Source of the DNA: an uncultured Prevotella sp.
GTDB taxonomy: Bacteria; Bacteroidota; Bacteroidia; Bacteroidales; Bacteroidaceae
Assembly (NCBI GenBank): GCA_900557035.1
Contig: USRA01000001.1
Coordinates: 1 to 64,000, forward strand
Reading direction: 5' to 3'
Length of the DNA stretch: 64,000 nt
Part shown: positions 8,906 to 16,741 of the stretch, piece after piece
Layout: each line of letters opens with the position of its first letter
Numbering within the stretch: position 1 is the first letter of the stretch
Position numbers and translations under genes: made by a program
Notes under the pieces: generated by a model
The model's input: only the letters and a program-made list of their open reading frames with translations
Told to the model about the DNA's origin: nothing
Database searches by the model: none

Positions 8906-9666
8906 ATGATATAATTTCACCAGAGAATCTGGTATATAAGAAGCCTACGCTGATGAACGATACCCCGATGCACTATTGCCCGGGCTGTTCGCATGGCGTA
9001 GTTCATAAGCTCGTTGCCGAGGTCATCGAGGAGATGGGCATGGAGGATAAGACTGTGGGCGTTTGTCCGGTGGGCTGTGCCGTCTTCGCTTACCGCTATT
9101 TGGATATCGACTGGCAGGAGGCTGCCCATGGCCGTGCCCCTGCTGTAGCTACGGGTATCAAGCGTATGTGGCCAGACCGTCTCGTCTTCACCTATCAGGG
9201 TGATGGCGACTTGGCGTGCATCGGTACCTGCGAGACCATCCACGCCCTGAACCGTGGCGAGCATATTGCCATTATCTTCATCAACAATGCCATCTATGGT
9301 ATGACGGGTGGACAGATGGCTCCAACCACCCTGTTGGGTCAGAAGACCGCTACCTGTCCTTACGGACGAGAGGCTGATCTTCATGGTTATCCACTGAACA
9401 TCACCGAACTTGCCAGCCATCTGCAGGGTACCTGCTATGTAACCCGCCAGAGTGTGGAGACCGTGGCAAGCATCAAGAAGGCAAAGAAGGCAATCCGCAA
9501 GGCGTTCGAGGCAAGTATGCAGGGCAAGGGTTCCAGCCTGGTAGAGATTGTTTCTACCTGCAACAGCGGCTGGAAGCTCTCACCTGTTGAGGCAAACAAG
9601 TGGATGGAAGAGAACATGTTTAAGCAGTATCCTAAGGGCGACCTGAAGGATACAACAAATTTGTAA
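8902..9666 (+). CDS. 2-oxoacid:ferredoxin oxidoreductase, beta subunit (TPP-binding)
   Basis: A 254-aa protein with the TPP-binding fold. YCPGCSHG near residues 25-32 marks the start of the domain, and QGDGDLACIGTCE with NNAIYGMTGGQMAPTT (about residues 98-140) gives the GDG...NN thiamine pyrophosphate motif. It holds the catalytic cofactor of the complex. It overlaps the alpha-subunit stop by 4 nt and is followed 5 nt later by the gamma subunit, so all four subunits form a tight operon. Confidence 0.93.
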   Translation: MNDIISPENLVYKKPTLMNDTPMHYCPGCSHGVVHKLVAEVIEEMGMEDKTVGVCPVGCAVFAYRYLDIDWQEAAHGRAPAVATGIKRMWPDRLVFTYQGDGDLACIGTCETIHALNRGEHIAIIFINNAIYGMTGGQMAPTTLLGQKTATCPYGREADLHGYPLNITELASHLQGTCYVTRQSVETVASIKKAKKAIRKAFEASMQGKGSSLVEIVSTCNSGWKLSPVEANKWMEENMFKQYPKGDLKDTTNL

Positions 9667-9671
9667 GAACA

Positions 9672-10220
9672 ATGAAGACAGAAATCATTATATCCGGTTT
9701 TGGTGGTCAGGGCGTCCTTTCGATGGGAAAGATCCTGGCTTACTCAGGACTGATGGAGGACAAGGAGGTGACCTGGATGCCTGCTTATGGTCCGGAACAG
9801 CGTGGTGGTACAGCCAATGTAACGGTCATCGTGAGCGACAGCCGCATCTCTTCGCCTATCCTGAGCCATTACGATGTAGCCATCGTGCTCAACCAGCCAT
9901 CGCTCGATAAGTTTGAGCCGAAGATCAAGCCAGGCGGCATCCTGATTTATGATGGTTATGGCATCATGAATCCACCTCAGCGCAAGGACATCACCGTTTA
10001 TCGCATCGATGCGATGGACAAGGCTGCCGAGATGAAAAACTCTAAGGTGTTTAACATGATTGTTTTGGGCGGACTGCTGAAGGTTTGCCCTGTGGTGAGC
10101 ACCGATGGTTTGAACAAGGCACTCTTCAAGTCGTTGCCAGAGCGCCATCATAACCTGATTCCACTGAATATGAAGGCTGTGGAAGAGGGTATGAAAATTA
10201 TCGAGAAAGTAGAACGATAA
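9672..10220 (+). CDS. 2-oxoacid:ferredoxin oxidoreductase, gamma subunit
   Basis: A 182-aa protein of the pyruvate ferredoxin/flavodoxin oxidoreductase gamma domain family. The N-terminus EIIISGFGGQGVLSMGKILA and the MPAYGPEQRGG block are typical. It completes the complex structurally. It is the last gene of the operon; 80 nt of AT-rich DNA separates it from the secreted GH20 enzyme, which is functionally unrelated. Confidence 0.92.
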   Translation: MKTEIIISGFGGQGVLSMGKILAYSGLMEDKEVTWMPAYGPEQRGGTANVTVIVSDSRISSPILSHYDVAIVLNQPSLDKFEPKIKPGGILIYDGYGIMNPPQRKDITVYRIDAMDKAAEMKNSKVFNMIVLGGLLKVCPVVSTDGLNKALFKSLPERHHNLIPLNMKAVEEGMKIIEKVER

Positions 10221-10300
10221 GTTTTAAAATAGTACGCTAAGTTAGAGACAATAGGTCGATAGCTTAGCGGACTGATATTAATCATTTATAGATAAGCCGT

Positions 10301-12310
10301 ATGACTAAAAAATCCAACTATCTATTATCCCTTTTCGGGGCATTATTGCTTGCATCTCCGATTCAGGCTCAGAATCTGTTGCCAAAACCGCAGCAGGTTA
10401 CGATGGGCAAGGGCGTGTTCAGCACAGCAGGAGGTGTGAAAGTAGAAAACCAGGTAGGCGCTGATGCCGAGAATATCTATACCAAGGCATGGAATGCCAA
10501 GGTGAATGATGCTGCCAAGCGGGTGGTGAAGTTCACCAAGCTTGCCAACGCCTCTTCGCCGGAAGCATACAAGCTTCATGTGGCACCTGATGCCATTGAA
10601 ATCAGTGCCGCCAGCAGCGAGGGTTTCCTCCGTGCCTGGCAGACTATGGAGCAGCTTACTACCAAGAAGGGCATCGCATGCTGCGACATCGTGGATGCAC
10701 CTGCCTACAAGTGGCGAGGATTGATGCTCGATGTTTCGCGTCATTATTTCCCTATCTCCTTCCTCAAGAAGCAGATTGATGTGATGTCGGAGTATAAGTT
10801 CAATCGTCTCCATATCCATCTGACTGATGCTGCCGGATGGCGCATCGAAATCAAGCGTTATCCTCGACTCAACAACTTTGCAGCCTGGCGTTCAGGTAAG
10901 TTATGGAAAGACTGGAATGCCAATGGCAACAAGTATCTGGAACAGGGCAGCGAGGGGGCCGAGGGTGGTTACTATACTCAGGATGAACTCCGCGACCTGG
11001 TGAAATATGCTGCCGAGCGTGGCATCACCATCGTTCCGGAAATCGAAATGCCGGGTCATTCTGAGGAAGTGCTTACCGCCTATCCAGAGTTATCCTGTAC
11101 CCATGAGCCTTACAAGCAGGCAGATTTCTGTCCGGGCAACATCGGTACCTACGATTTCCTGGAGAATGTCTTGAAAGAGGTGATGGATATCTTCCCTTCT
11201 CATTACATCCATGTGGGTGGCGATGAGGCTGCCAAGAAGTCATGGGGAAGTTGTGCACTCTGCCAGAAGAAGATGAAGGAGCTGGGCATCGACAACGTGG
11301 ATGGATTGCAGGCTCATCTCATTTCTCACATGGGCAAGTTCCTGAACGAGCATGGCAGACAGCTCGTGGGCTGGGATGAGGTGATTGCCGGAAATCTCTC
11401 CAAGAATACCACCGTGATGGTTTGGCGTGGCACCGAACTGGCACACGAGGCGATCAAGCATGGCTACGACGTAGTGATGTCGCCGGGTGCTTACTGCTAC
11501 TTCGATATGTATCAGGATGCGCCGGGCACCCAGCCTGTGGCAAATGGCGGTTTCATTCCTACCGAGAAGGTGTACAGCTACGTGCCGGGAAGCGATCTTC
11601 CTGAGGCAGAGCGCAATATGATTACCGGTGTTCAGGCGAACCTCTGGACCGAGCATATTCCTACTCCAGAGTATGCCGAGTACATGCTTTATCCTCGTGC
11701 CTTGGCTCTGGCTGAGATAGGATGGAACGGAACCAAGACCAAGAACTATCCTGAGTTCAAGACCCGTGCCCTGGCGCAGGTGGAACATCTGAAGGCTGAG
11801 GGCGTGAACCCATTCGACCTGAAGAAGGAGATTGGTGAGCGTAAGGAGAAGATGAAGCCGGTGCAGCACAAGGCTGTGGGTGCCAAGGTTACCTATAACC
11901 ATAATTACAACCGCTACTATCCTGCGGCTGGCGAAAAGACGCTGGTGGATGGCAATATGGGCGGTTGGGCTCATGGCGACGGTCGCTGGCAGGGCTTTAT
12001 CGGCAAGGATTGCTTCGATGTAACCATCGACCTCGGCAAATCTACCAAGATTAGCAGCGTAGGCACCGATTTTATGCAGAGCAGCGGTCCTGAGATTTTC
12101 TATCCATCTCAATATACAGTATCAGTTAGTGAGGATGGCAAGAACTTCACCCAGGTATTCGACAAGAAATATGAGTCGAGCAAGGAGCCGATTCTGAATT
12201 TCAAGACGCTTATCTGGAAGGGCGGCAAGACAGCCCGCTACATCCGTGTTCAGGCGAAGCCAAGTAGTTTCGGCGGCTGGCTGTTTGTGGATGAAGTTAT
12301 CGTGAAATAA
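10301..12310 (+). CDS. GH20 beta-N-acetylhexosaminidase with C-terminal F5/8-type domain
   Basis: A 669-aa secreted or periplasmic glycosidase that removes terminal beta-GlcNAc/GalNAc. The signal peptide ends near residue 24 (...SPIQAQ). A GH20b domain covers about 25-135. The catalytic barrel starts with WRGLMLDVSRHYFP, and the catalytic Asp-Glu pair is in HVGGDEAAKKSW (about residues 303-314). The last ~140 residues resemble an F5/8-type C (discoidin, CBM32-like) carbohydrate-binding domain. Likely targets are host mucin or N-glycans, or peptidoglycan fragments. It has its own strong terminator. Confidence 0.92.
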   Translation: MTKKSNYLLSLFGALLLASPIQAQNLLPKPQQVTMGKGVFSTAGGVKVENQVGADAENIYTKAWNAKVNDAAKRVVKFTKLANASSPEAYKLHVAPDAIEISAASSEGFLRAWQTMEQLTTKKGIACCDIVDAPAYKWRGLMLDVSRHYFPISFLKKQIDVMSEYKFNRLHIHLTDAAGWRIEIKRYPRLNNFAAWRSGKLWKDWNANGNKYLEQGSEGAEGGYYTQDELRDLVKYAAERGITIVPEIEMPGHSEEVLTAYPELSCTHEPYKQADFCPGNIGTYDFLENVLKEVMDIFPSHYIHVGGDEAAKKSWGSCALCQKKMKELGIDNVDGLQAHLISHMGKFLNEHGRQLVGWDEVIAGNLSKNTTVMVWRGTELAHEAIKHGYDVVMSPGAYCYFDMYQDAPGTQPVANGGFIPTEKVYSYVPGSDLPEAERNMITGVQANLWTEHIPTPEYAEYMLYPRALALAEIGWNGTKTKNYPEFKTRALAQVEHLKAEGVNPFDLKKEIGERKEKMKPVQHKAVGAKVTYNHNYNRYYPAAGEKTLVDGNMGGWAHGDGRWQGFIGKDCFDVTIDLGKSTKISSVGTDFMQSSGPEIFYPSQYTVSVSEDGKNFTQVFDKKYESSKEPILNFKTLIWKGGKTARYIRVQAKPSSFGGWLFVDEVIVK

Positions 12311-12340
12311 TACGCCCTGGGTTAATATATAACAAGTTAT

Positions 12341-12395
12341 GTCGCCCTGAAAAGGCAGAAGCTTTAATGATATGCTTTTGTCTTTTCAGGGCGAC
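12341..12395 (+). terminator. Terminator after the GH20 gene
   Basis: A perfect 14-bp inverted repeat (12341-12354 with 12382-12395), with a 27-nt loop that itself can pair partly, is followed by TTGTTTAATTT. Confidence 0.75.
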
Positions 12396-12427
12396 TTGTT
12401 TAATTTAGTTTAAATCCTGAACAATTC

Positions 12428-12458
12428 TTGTTTATATCTAGGTAAAATTGTATCTTTG
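12428..12458 (+). promoter_or_regulatory. Bacteroidota promoter of the HU-like gene
   Basis: TTG at 12428-12430 and an exact TATCTTTG -7 box at 12451-12458 are 20 bp apart. The predicted start near 12465 gives a 5' leader of about 228 nt that contains the palindrome array. Confidence 0.7.
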
Positions 12459-12475
12459 CCGTGGAGAAAGCTATG

Positions 12476-12559
12476 TTCAGTACTGCTGAACTTATATTCA
12501 ACACTGCTGAACTTAAGTTCAACACTGCTGAACATAGATTCAGCATCGCTGAACGGAGA
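12476..12559 (+). repeat. Four 21-bp tandem palindromic repeats in the HU-gene leader
   Basis: Units start at 12476, 12497, 12518 and 12539. Each begins TTCA(G/A)(T/C)A and contains GCTGAAC, so each can fold as TTCAg...cTGAA. The gap from 12311 to 12692 holds only this array, the terminator and the promoter. Confidence 0.9.
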
Positions 12560-12692
12560 TTTCCTCTAATGATAAAGACTATTATCCTTAAGAGTACAGG
12601 TGAATGCATTTAAGGATGCAAACCATCTCTTCCAGGACTACGGTCTCTCTTTATAAATGATGATGTAGAACTTAATAAGGAAAGGAATCGAT

Positions 12693-13331
12693 ATGGCAAA
12701 GTACAAGTTGCAGGAGATGTCGGATGTTCATCATACCGGCAAGCGTAAGGTTTATCCCAAGATGGTAGTCAACCGCACTCTATCTCGCAAGGAATTCATC
12801 GAAAGGATGCAGGGGTATCATCGTGGCATCTCGCCAAGCACCACGGAGGCTGTGCTGATGGATGTGGAAGAAATACTGGTTGAGATGCTCTCTATGGGCT
12901 ATAATGTGAATCTGGAGGGCCTTGGTACCTTCTCTCTATCCCTAGGTTTCGAGGATGACAAGCCTACGGAGATGCAGGGCGATGACGACAAGATGACCTA
13001 TCGCAAGGTAGGCGTAAGAGACGTCAACTTCAAGGCTTCTCCCGACTTCATCAAGGCTGTGAAGCAGGAAACCGACCACGATCTGGAGCGAGATATGGGT
13101 GGCGTGAAGCTGATATTGAAAAAGAAATATACCCGAGAGGAGCGCATCGCCCGAGCCCTGGATGTCATCGATGAGAATGGCTTCATCGGTCTTACCGACT
13201 ATGCCTACATCAACAACCTGAGCCGCACCGCCGCCTCATTGGAGTTGAAGGAGATAGCCCATGATGAGACTGTTCCCATCCGCTCTGTGGGGCAGCATAG
13301 TCACAAAGTTTGGGTGAGAAGAAAAAAATAA
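12693..13331 (+). CDS. HU-family DNA-binding protein with C-terminal extension
   Basis: A 212-aa basic protein. Residues about 25-125 fit the HU/IHF fold as found in the long Bacteroidota HU-like family (SRKEFIERMQGYHRGISPST, then MSMGYNVNLEGLGTFSLSL-type strand pairs). The last ~75 residues (from YTREERIARALDVIDEN) look like a small winged-helix-like domain ending in a Lys/Arg tail. It probably bends or coats DNA. Its leader carries four palindromic repeats, which could be autoregulatory sites (inference). The ATG at 12693 follows the purine-rich AAGGAAAGG, a usable ribosome-binding site. Confidence 0.82.
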   Translation: MAKYKLQEMSDVHHTGKRKVYPKMVVNRTLSRKEFIERMQGYHRGISPSTTEAVLMDVEEILVEMLSMGYNVNLEGLGTFSLSLGFEDDKPTEMQGDDDKMTYRKVGVRDVNFKASPDFIKAVKQETDHDLERDMGGVKLILKKKYTREERIARALDVIDENGFIGLTDYAYINNLSRTAASLELKEIAHDETVPIRSVGQHSHKVWVRRKK

Positions 13332-13361
13332 GATAAAGTATGAATTCTCATCATTTAAAAA

Positions 13362-13392
13362 ATCGTGCCTTGAATTGTGTTCAAGGCACGAT
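13362..13392 (-). terminator. Terminator between convergent genes
   Basis: A 12-bp perfect inverted repeat (13362-13373 with 13381-13392). Read on the minus strand it is followed directly by a T6 run, so it mainly ends the AAA-ATPase transcript; it may also act on the HU gene. Confidence 0.8.
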
Positions 13393-13418
13393 AAGTGGGG
13401 AAGGACATAAGCATTCTA

Positions 13419-14981
13419 TCATTTATCTTCTACCTTCCAATCCTTGATGGTATGCGTCTCCACATCAAAGTTGATACCTACCTTAACGATTGGCAGACCG
13501 CAGAGGGCGAAACGCTTCGCATACTCCTTCAAGTCTATCTGTTTCATTGCCACATCAGCACTTTGGTTTAGTTTCAACTCAAAGAGGTAGAGATGGGTGG
13601 CAGTACGGAGCACCATATCGACACGTCCCTTTGGCGTGTGAACCTCCACATCCACGTAATTGTCGAGGATGGAGAAGATGACATACATCATCTGCTGATA
13701 ATGTCCCTCATAATCCGTATTGTCGCAATAAGGAATCGTGCCGAGATAAGTCTGGAGCATTTCAAGAGCACCATCGATGTTGTTGCGGCGGATGGCAGCA
13801 GACATCTTGGCGATTGTGGTGGTACCCTTCACCGTATTCATACCTATATAATAAGGTAAAAGACAACGATACAAGCCTACACGAATCTCCTTGTTCGGAA
13901 TGTCCAAGAGATAGAGCTCCGTCTCTGGGTCATAGCCCTTGATGGTGATGTAGCCACTCTGATAGAGCAACGGCATGATGGTGGTCATCTTCTCGGTTGG
14001 AGCATCAAACTCTGACTTATCAGCCTCACAACCGCCAATTTCAGATGGCATCACCTGGAACTTGTTGAGCATGTTGATCAAATAAGTAGGTGTGCCAGAG
14101 GCAAACCAATAGTAATCCAAATTGCCATTTGTCATGGCATTGAGCAAGCTGAATGGATTATATACGTCAGGCGAGACATCTGCAAAATGATAACCATCAT
14201 AGTACTCCCCGAGAGCCGCCAACGTCTCCTCTCTCGTCTTGCCCAACTTCTCCCCCAGGGCATCAACATCTGCTGACATTTGAGTCATCAGTTCTTCCTT
14301 GGTAATACCACAAATTCCCGCATACTGAGGCAGCATGCTCACATTCGTGATATTATTCAGTTCACTAAAGATGCTCATCTGCGAGAACTTGGTGATACCG
14401 GTCAAGAAGACAAAGCGGAGATAAGGCTCGCACATTTTCAATGGACTATAGAAATTGCGCATAACGTTGCAAAGAACCTGCAAGGAAGTATCCTCGTGTA
14501 CTACATCCAGCAAAGGAGCATCATACTCATCTATAAGCACAACCACTTGCTTGCCTGTCTTTTGATAAGCAGTCAGAATCAAATCGGTCAGACGATTATT
14601 TGCTCCATTCTGAGGTGTTGCAATACCATACGTAGCCTCTTTCTTAGCCAATTGATAGCCCAAATATTCTTCCAACTCCTTCTTTTCCATATGCTTGCCA
14701 CCCGACATATCAAAATGCAGCACTGGATATTCCGTCCACTCCTGCTCCAGTTTTTCGATGGCAAGCCCTTTAAACAAATCCTTCTTACCCTCGAAATAAC
14801 TTTGGAATGTAGAAGCCAGCAACGACTTTCCGAAACGGCGTGGTCGGCTCAAGAAGAAATAACATCCACCAGAATGCGTCATTCTGTAAATGTATTCCGT
14901 CTTATCAACATAGAGCTTATCTTCTTTGCGAATTCGCTCAAAAGTTTGGATACCCACAGGGTATAATTTCAATGCAGCCAT
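13419..14981 (-). CDS. AAA-ATPase-like protein with C-terminal PD-(D/E)XK nuclease domain
   Basis: A 520-aa protein of a family very common in Prevotella and Bacteroides. The N-terminal AAA-ATPase-like domain starts KLYPVGIQTFERIRKEDKLY and has a variant P-loop SRPRRFGKSLL near residues 46-56 and a Walker B VVVLIDEYDAPLLD near residue 148. The C-terminal domain has the nuclease-like pattern GRVDMVLRTATHLYLFELKL (Asp...Glu-x-Lys) near residues 465-484. The cellular role is not established; mobile-element or defence functions are often suggested. It has its own promoter and sits just left of the defence island. Confidence 0.87.
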   Translation of the reverse strand: MAALKLYPVGIQTFERIRKEDKLYVDKTEYIYRMTHSGGCYFFLSRPRRFGKSLLASTFQSYFEGKKDLFKGLAIEKLEQEWTEYPVLHFDMSGGKHMEKKELEEYLGYQLAKKEATYGIATPQNGANNRLTDLILTAYQKTGKQVVVLIDEYDAPLLDVVHEDTSLQVLCNVMRNFYSPLKMCEPYLRFVFLTGITKFSQMSIFSELNNITNVSMLPQYAGICGITKEELMTQMSADVDALGEKLGKTREETLAALGEYYDGYHFADVSPDVYNPFSLLNAMTNGNLDYYWFASGTPTYLINMLNKFQVMPSEIGGCEADKSEFDAPTEKMTTIMPLLYQSGYITIKGYDPETELYLLDIPNKEIRVGLYRCLLPYYIGMNTVKGTTTIAKMSAAIRRNNIDGALEMLQTYLGTIPYCDNTDYEGHYQQMMYVIFSILDNYVDVEVHTPKGRVDMVLRTATHLYLFELKLNQSADVAMKQIDLKEYAKRFALCGLPIVKVGINFDVETHTIKDWKVEDK

Positions 14982-15014
14982 CTTACAATATGCTTTAAGT
15001 ACTTATATCTGGGG

Positions 15015-15046
15015 CAAAGATACAAAAAAATATTCATAGCTACAAA
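15015..15046 (-). promoter_or_regulatory. Promoter of the AAA-ATPase/nuclease gene
   Basis: On the minus strand TTTG (15043-15046) and TATCTTTG (15015-15022) are separated by 20 bp, 34 nt before the ATG at 14981. Confidence 0.75.
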
Positions 15047-15126
15047 GAAATCCCCATTTAGTTTGCGATATCTAACAAAAAACGGATCACCTGCAAAAGC
15101 CTTCAGCATAAGCCTATGCTCTTATT

Positions 15127-15162
15127 GTCTTTCAGTATTATCTGATACAGAAAGGCTTTTTT
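15127..15162 (+). terminator. Orphan intrinsic terminator (cassette copy 1)
   Basis: Arms 15127-15139 and 15144-15156 (13 bp, one mismatch) are followed by T6. No plus-strand gene lies upstream within 1.7 kb, so this terminator has nothing to end; see the duplicated cassette finding. Confidence 0.75.
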
Positions 15163-15231
15163 GTGTCTTAAAGCGAAGAATGTTGTTCTTTTCTTTGGCA
15201 TTTCCAATTCTTTTCGTTAATTTTGTGGCGT
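15150..15231 (+). repeat. 82-bp direct repeat, copy 1 (terminator arm plus promoter)
   Basis: Matches 16206-16287 over 82 bp with no gaps and 4 mismatches by direct reading. Contains TTTG (15194-15197) and TAATTTTG (15218-15225), 20 bp apart: a full Bacteroidota promoter for the toxin-antitoxin operon. Confidence 0.95.
15194..15225 (+). promoter_or_regulatory. Promoter of the toxin-antitoxin operon
   Basis: -33 TTTG and -7 TAATTTTG with 20-bp spacing. The predicted start near 15232 gives a leader of about 22 nt before the ATG at 15254, which is preceded by AAAGGAA. Confidence 0.85.
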
Positions 15232-15253
15232 TAATTTAAAAGAAAGGAATAAG

Positions 15254-15532
15254 ATGGAAACGATTAACATTCAGTTTCAAGTACCTTCTACAGGTCAATA
15301 TACGCTTGACGAATTTGTCGCCAAGCTCAAAGACTATGCTGAAAAATTAGCCAGTTCTATCTCCAAGTCAGGAAACAGTTACCAGGAAACTTATATGAGC
15401 CAGGCAGAGCAGGAAGTCTATGTGGCAGAAAGCCTCAACCGTGCTCTTGATGAAATGGAAGCTCATAATAAGAATGGGACTAAGCCGATGAGTTTTGATG
15501 ATTTTATGGCTAAACTTGATGAGGAGGATTAG
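15254..15532 (+). CDS. Putative antitoxin of a RelE-type toxin-antitoxin pair
   Basis: A 92-aa acidic protein. The first residues (METINIQFQVPSTGQYTLDE) look like a beta strand then helix, and the C-terminus is Asp/Glu rich, as in many antitoxins whose tail blocks the toxin. I do not recognise a named family. The assignment rests on operon structure: it ends 2 nt before a RelE-like toxin gene, which is the usual order antitoxin then toxin. Its short leader and dedicated promoter fit autoregulation by the complex (inference). Confidence 0.7.
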   Translation: METINIQFQVPSTGQYTLDEFVAKLKDYAEKLASSISKSGNSYQETYMSQAEQEVYVAESLNRALDEMEAHNKNGTKPMSFDDFMAKLDEED

Positions 15533-15534
15533 TT

Positions 15535-15876
15535 ATGGAAGTTGAAATACGTGTTGGGAATGAGTTCTTAATACAGTTTAAGCGTCTTTCTAAAAAATAT
15601 CGTTCTTTAAAAAGCGATATTAAAGATTTGAAAGACTCTCTTGTAATTAATCCTTTTCAAGGTACTAGTCTTGGCAAAGGTGTTAGAAAGGTAAGAATGG
15701 CAATAGCTAGTAAGGGTAAAGGTAAGAGTGGTGGTGCAAGGGTCATCACTTATAATCTTTACCAGGAAGGAGATTCCATTATCATTGATTTGTTGACAAT
15801 CTATGATAAAGGAGAAATCTCTAATATCTCTGATGAGTTTATCAGCTTTTTGCTTGATAAACGTGAAAATGGATAA
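15535..15876 (+). CDS. RelE/ParE-superfamily toxin
   Basis: A 113-aa basic protein. FIQFKRLSKKYRSLKSDIKDL-type N-terminal helices (residues about 11-32) are followed by the strand-rich core with GKGVRKVRMAIASKGKGKSG, GARVITYNLY and IDLLTIYDKGEISNIS, a pattern I associate with the Bacteroidota RelE-like addiction toxins. Such toxins usually cleave mRNA at the ribosome. The catalytic residues cannot be confirmed by eye. It starts 2 nt after the antitoxin stop, so the pair is translationally coupled. Confidence 0.82.
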   Translation: MEVEIRVGNEFLIQFKRLSKKYRSLKSDIKDLKDSLVINPFQGTSLGKGVRKVRMAIASKGKGKSGGARVITYNLYQEGDSIIIDLLTIYDKGEISNISDEFISFLLDKRENG

Positions 15877-15906
15877 TGTGCAGAAAAGGAATCTGGAAAA
15901 AAGAAT

Positions 15907-16140
15907 ATGGCAGCAACTGTTTTTAATCAAGCACAGCTTGAACTTTTAGATATGATGCAATGGGTAAAAAGCCCGGAGGTATTAGCTGAATTGAAGCAGG
16001 TTATTTCTGATTTCTTTGCCAAGAAGGGACAGGAAGAATTAGATGCAATGTGGGAGCGTGGGGAAATGACAGAAGAAAAACTGAAGAGCTTTGAGACATT
16101 GCATGAAAGAACTCCTTATCGAGGATTAAGGAATTTGTAG
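15907..16140 (+). CDS. 77-aa protein, third gene of the toxin-antitoxin operon
   Basis: A small, strongly helical, acidic protein (MAATVFNQAQLELLDMMQWV, then ELKQVISDFFAKKGQEELDA and MWERGEMTEEKLKSFE). It lies 30 nt after the toxin gene and before the operon terminator (16184-16218), so it belongs to the same transcript. The ELKQVISDFFAKK...LW/MWERGEMTEEKL pattern is one I have seen beside toxin genes in Bacteroidota, which suggests an antitoxin-like or DNA-binding partner. No function is known to me. Confidence 0.65.
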   Translation: MAATVFNQAQLELLDMMQWVKSPEVLAELKQVISDFFAKKGQEELDAMWERGEMTEEKLKSFETLHERTPYRGLRNL

Positions 16141-16183
16141 ATTATGTGATTGTGGAACTTTATTGTATTTCATAACGAGGATT

Positions 16184-16218
16184 GCCTTTTAGTATTTCAG
16201 ATGCTGAAAGGCTTTTTT
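16184..16218 (+). terminator. Terminator of the toxin-antitoxin operon (cassette copy 2)
   Basis: A 12-bp stem (16184-16195 with 16201-16212, two or three G-U pairs), 5-nt loop, then T6. Its right arm begins the second copy of the 82-bp repeat. Confidence 0.8.
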
Positions 16219-16287
16219 GTGTCTTAAAATGAAGAAAGTTGTTCTTTTCTTTGGCATTTCCAATTCTTTTCGTTAATTTTGTAGCGT
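16206..16287 (+). repeat. 82-bp direct repeat, copy 2
   Basis: Pairs with 15150-15231 (4 mismatches). Start-to-start distance is 1056 bp and exactly encloses the toxin-antitoxin operon. Confidence 0.95.
16250..16281 (+). promoter_or_regulatory. Promoter of the leader/restriction-modification transcript
   Basis: TTTG (16250-16253) and TAATTTTG (16274-16281) with 20-bp spacing, identical to the toxin-antitoxin promoter. The predicted start near 16288 gives a leader of about 485 nt before the methylase gene. Confidence 0.75.
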
Positions 16288-16429
16288 CATTCCTTGGATG
16301 GCGGCAATGAGTTGCTGGCGATAATCCTAGGCTTGGCTCTATTTTTTGAGAAAAGACGTTTACTACGTTTCGCTTCTGATGCATTGGAAATTAGGAACTT
16401 CAAATGAAAAGTCAGAGAGAGATGGCGGT

Positions 16430-16640
16430 GGACGTCTACTATAACGTGTAGTATATGCACGGCACAAGTGCGCCCTTTTCGATAGGAGAGGGTGTGCCTT
16501 GTGCTACATACATATATACCATGTTGGCGTAGGCGTGTCCTCTTGCTTCTGTTCTTGTTTTTCTAGGGCTCCTAATCCCTCAATGCGCAAGGACGTTAAA
16601 GGAAGTAATGACACATCCCCTACGCCAATTCTTTTAGAAT
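16430..16640 (+). ncRNA. Candidate structured RNA in the 5' leader of the methylase gene
   Basis: The 630-bp gene-free stretch 16141-16772 holds two strong pairings. Stem A: GCACAAG (16462-16468) with CTTGTGC (16498-16504), continued inward by a GC-rich helix. Stem B: TTGGCGTAGG (16524-16533) with CCTACGCCAA (16619-16628), 10 bp perfect, extended by GTGTC (16535-16539) with GACAC (16610-16614). Stem B encloses about 70 nt. No ORF or known riboswitch signature was recognised. It may be a separate small RNA or a regulatory leader. Confidence 0.5.
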
Positions 16641-16741
16641 AGAATGTCTGCTAATTACTTGATAAAAGTAACTTTAGTAAGATGATAACTAACACAAACG
16701 AAAACAATTAAATCAAATGCTTTGGGGATGGGCAGCAGTTA

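Noticed and set aside
12400-12609. 69-aa minus-strand ORF rich in Ser-Ala-Val-Leu-Asn repeats
   Set aside because: Its repeats are simply the translation of the 21-bp palindrome array in the HU leader.
16524-16628. SRP (4.5S) RNA
   Set aside because: Size of about 105 nt fits, but the conserved GGTCAGG and GGAAGCAGC loop elements are missing.
16430-16640. Retron msr-msd RNA
   Set aside because: Stems resemble such an RNA, but no reverse transcriptase gene lies nearby.
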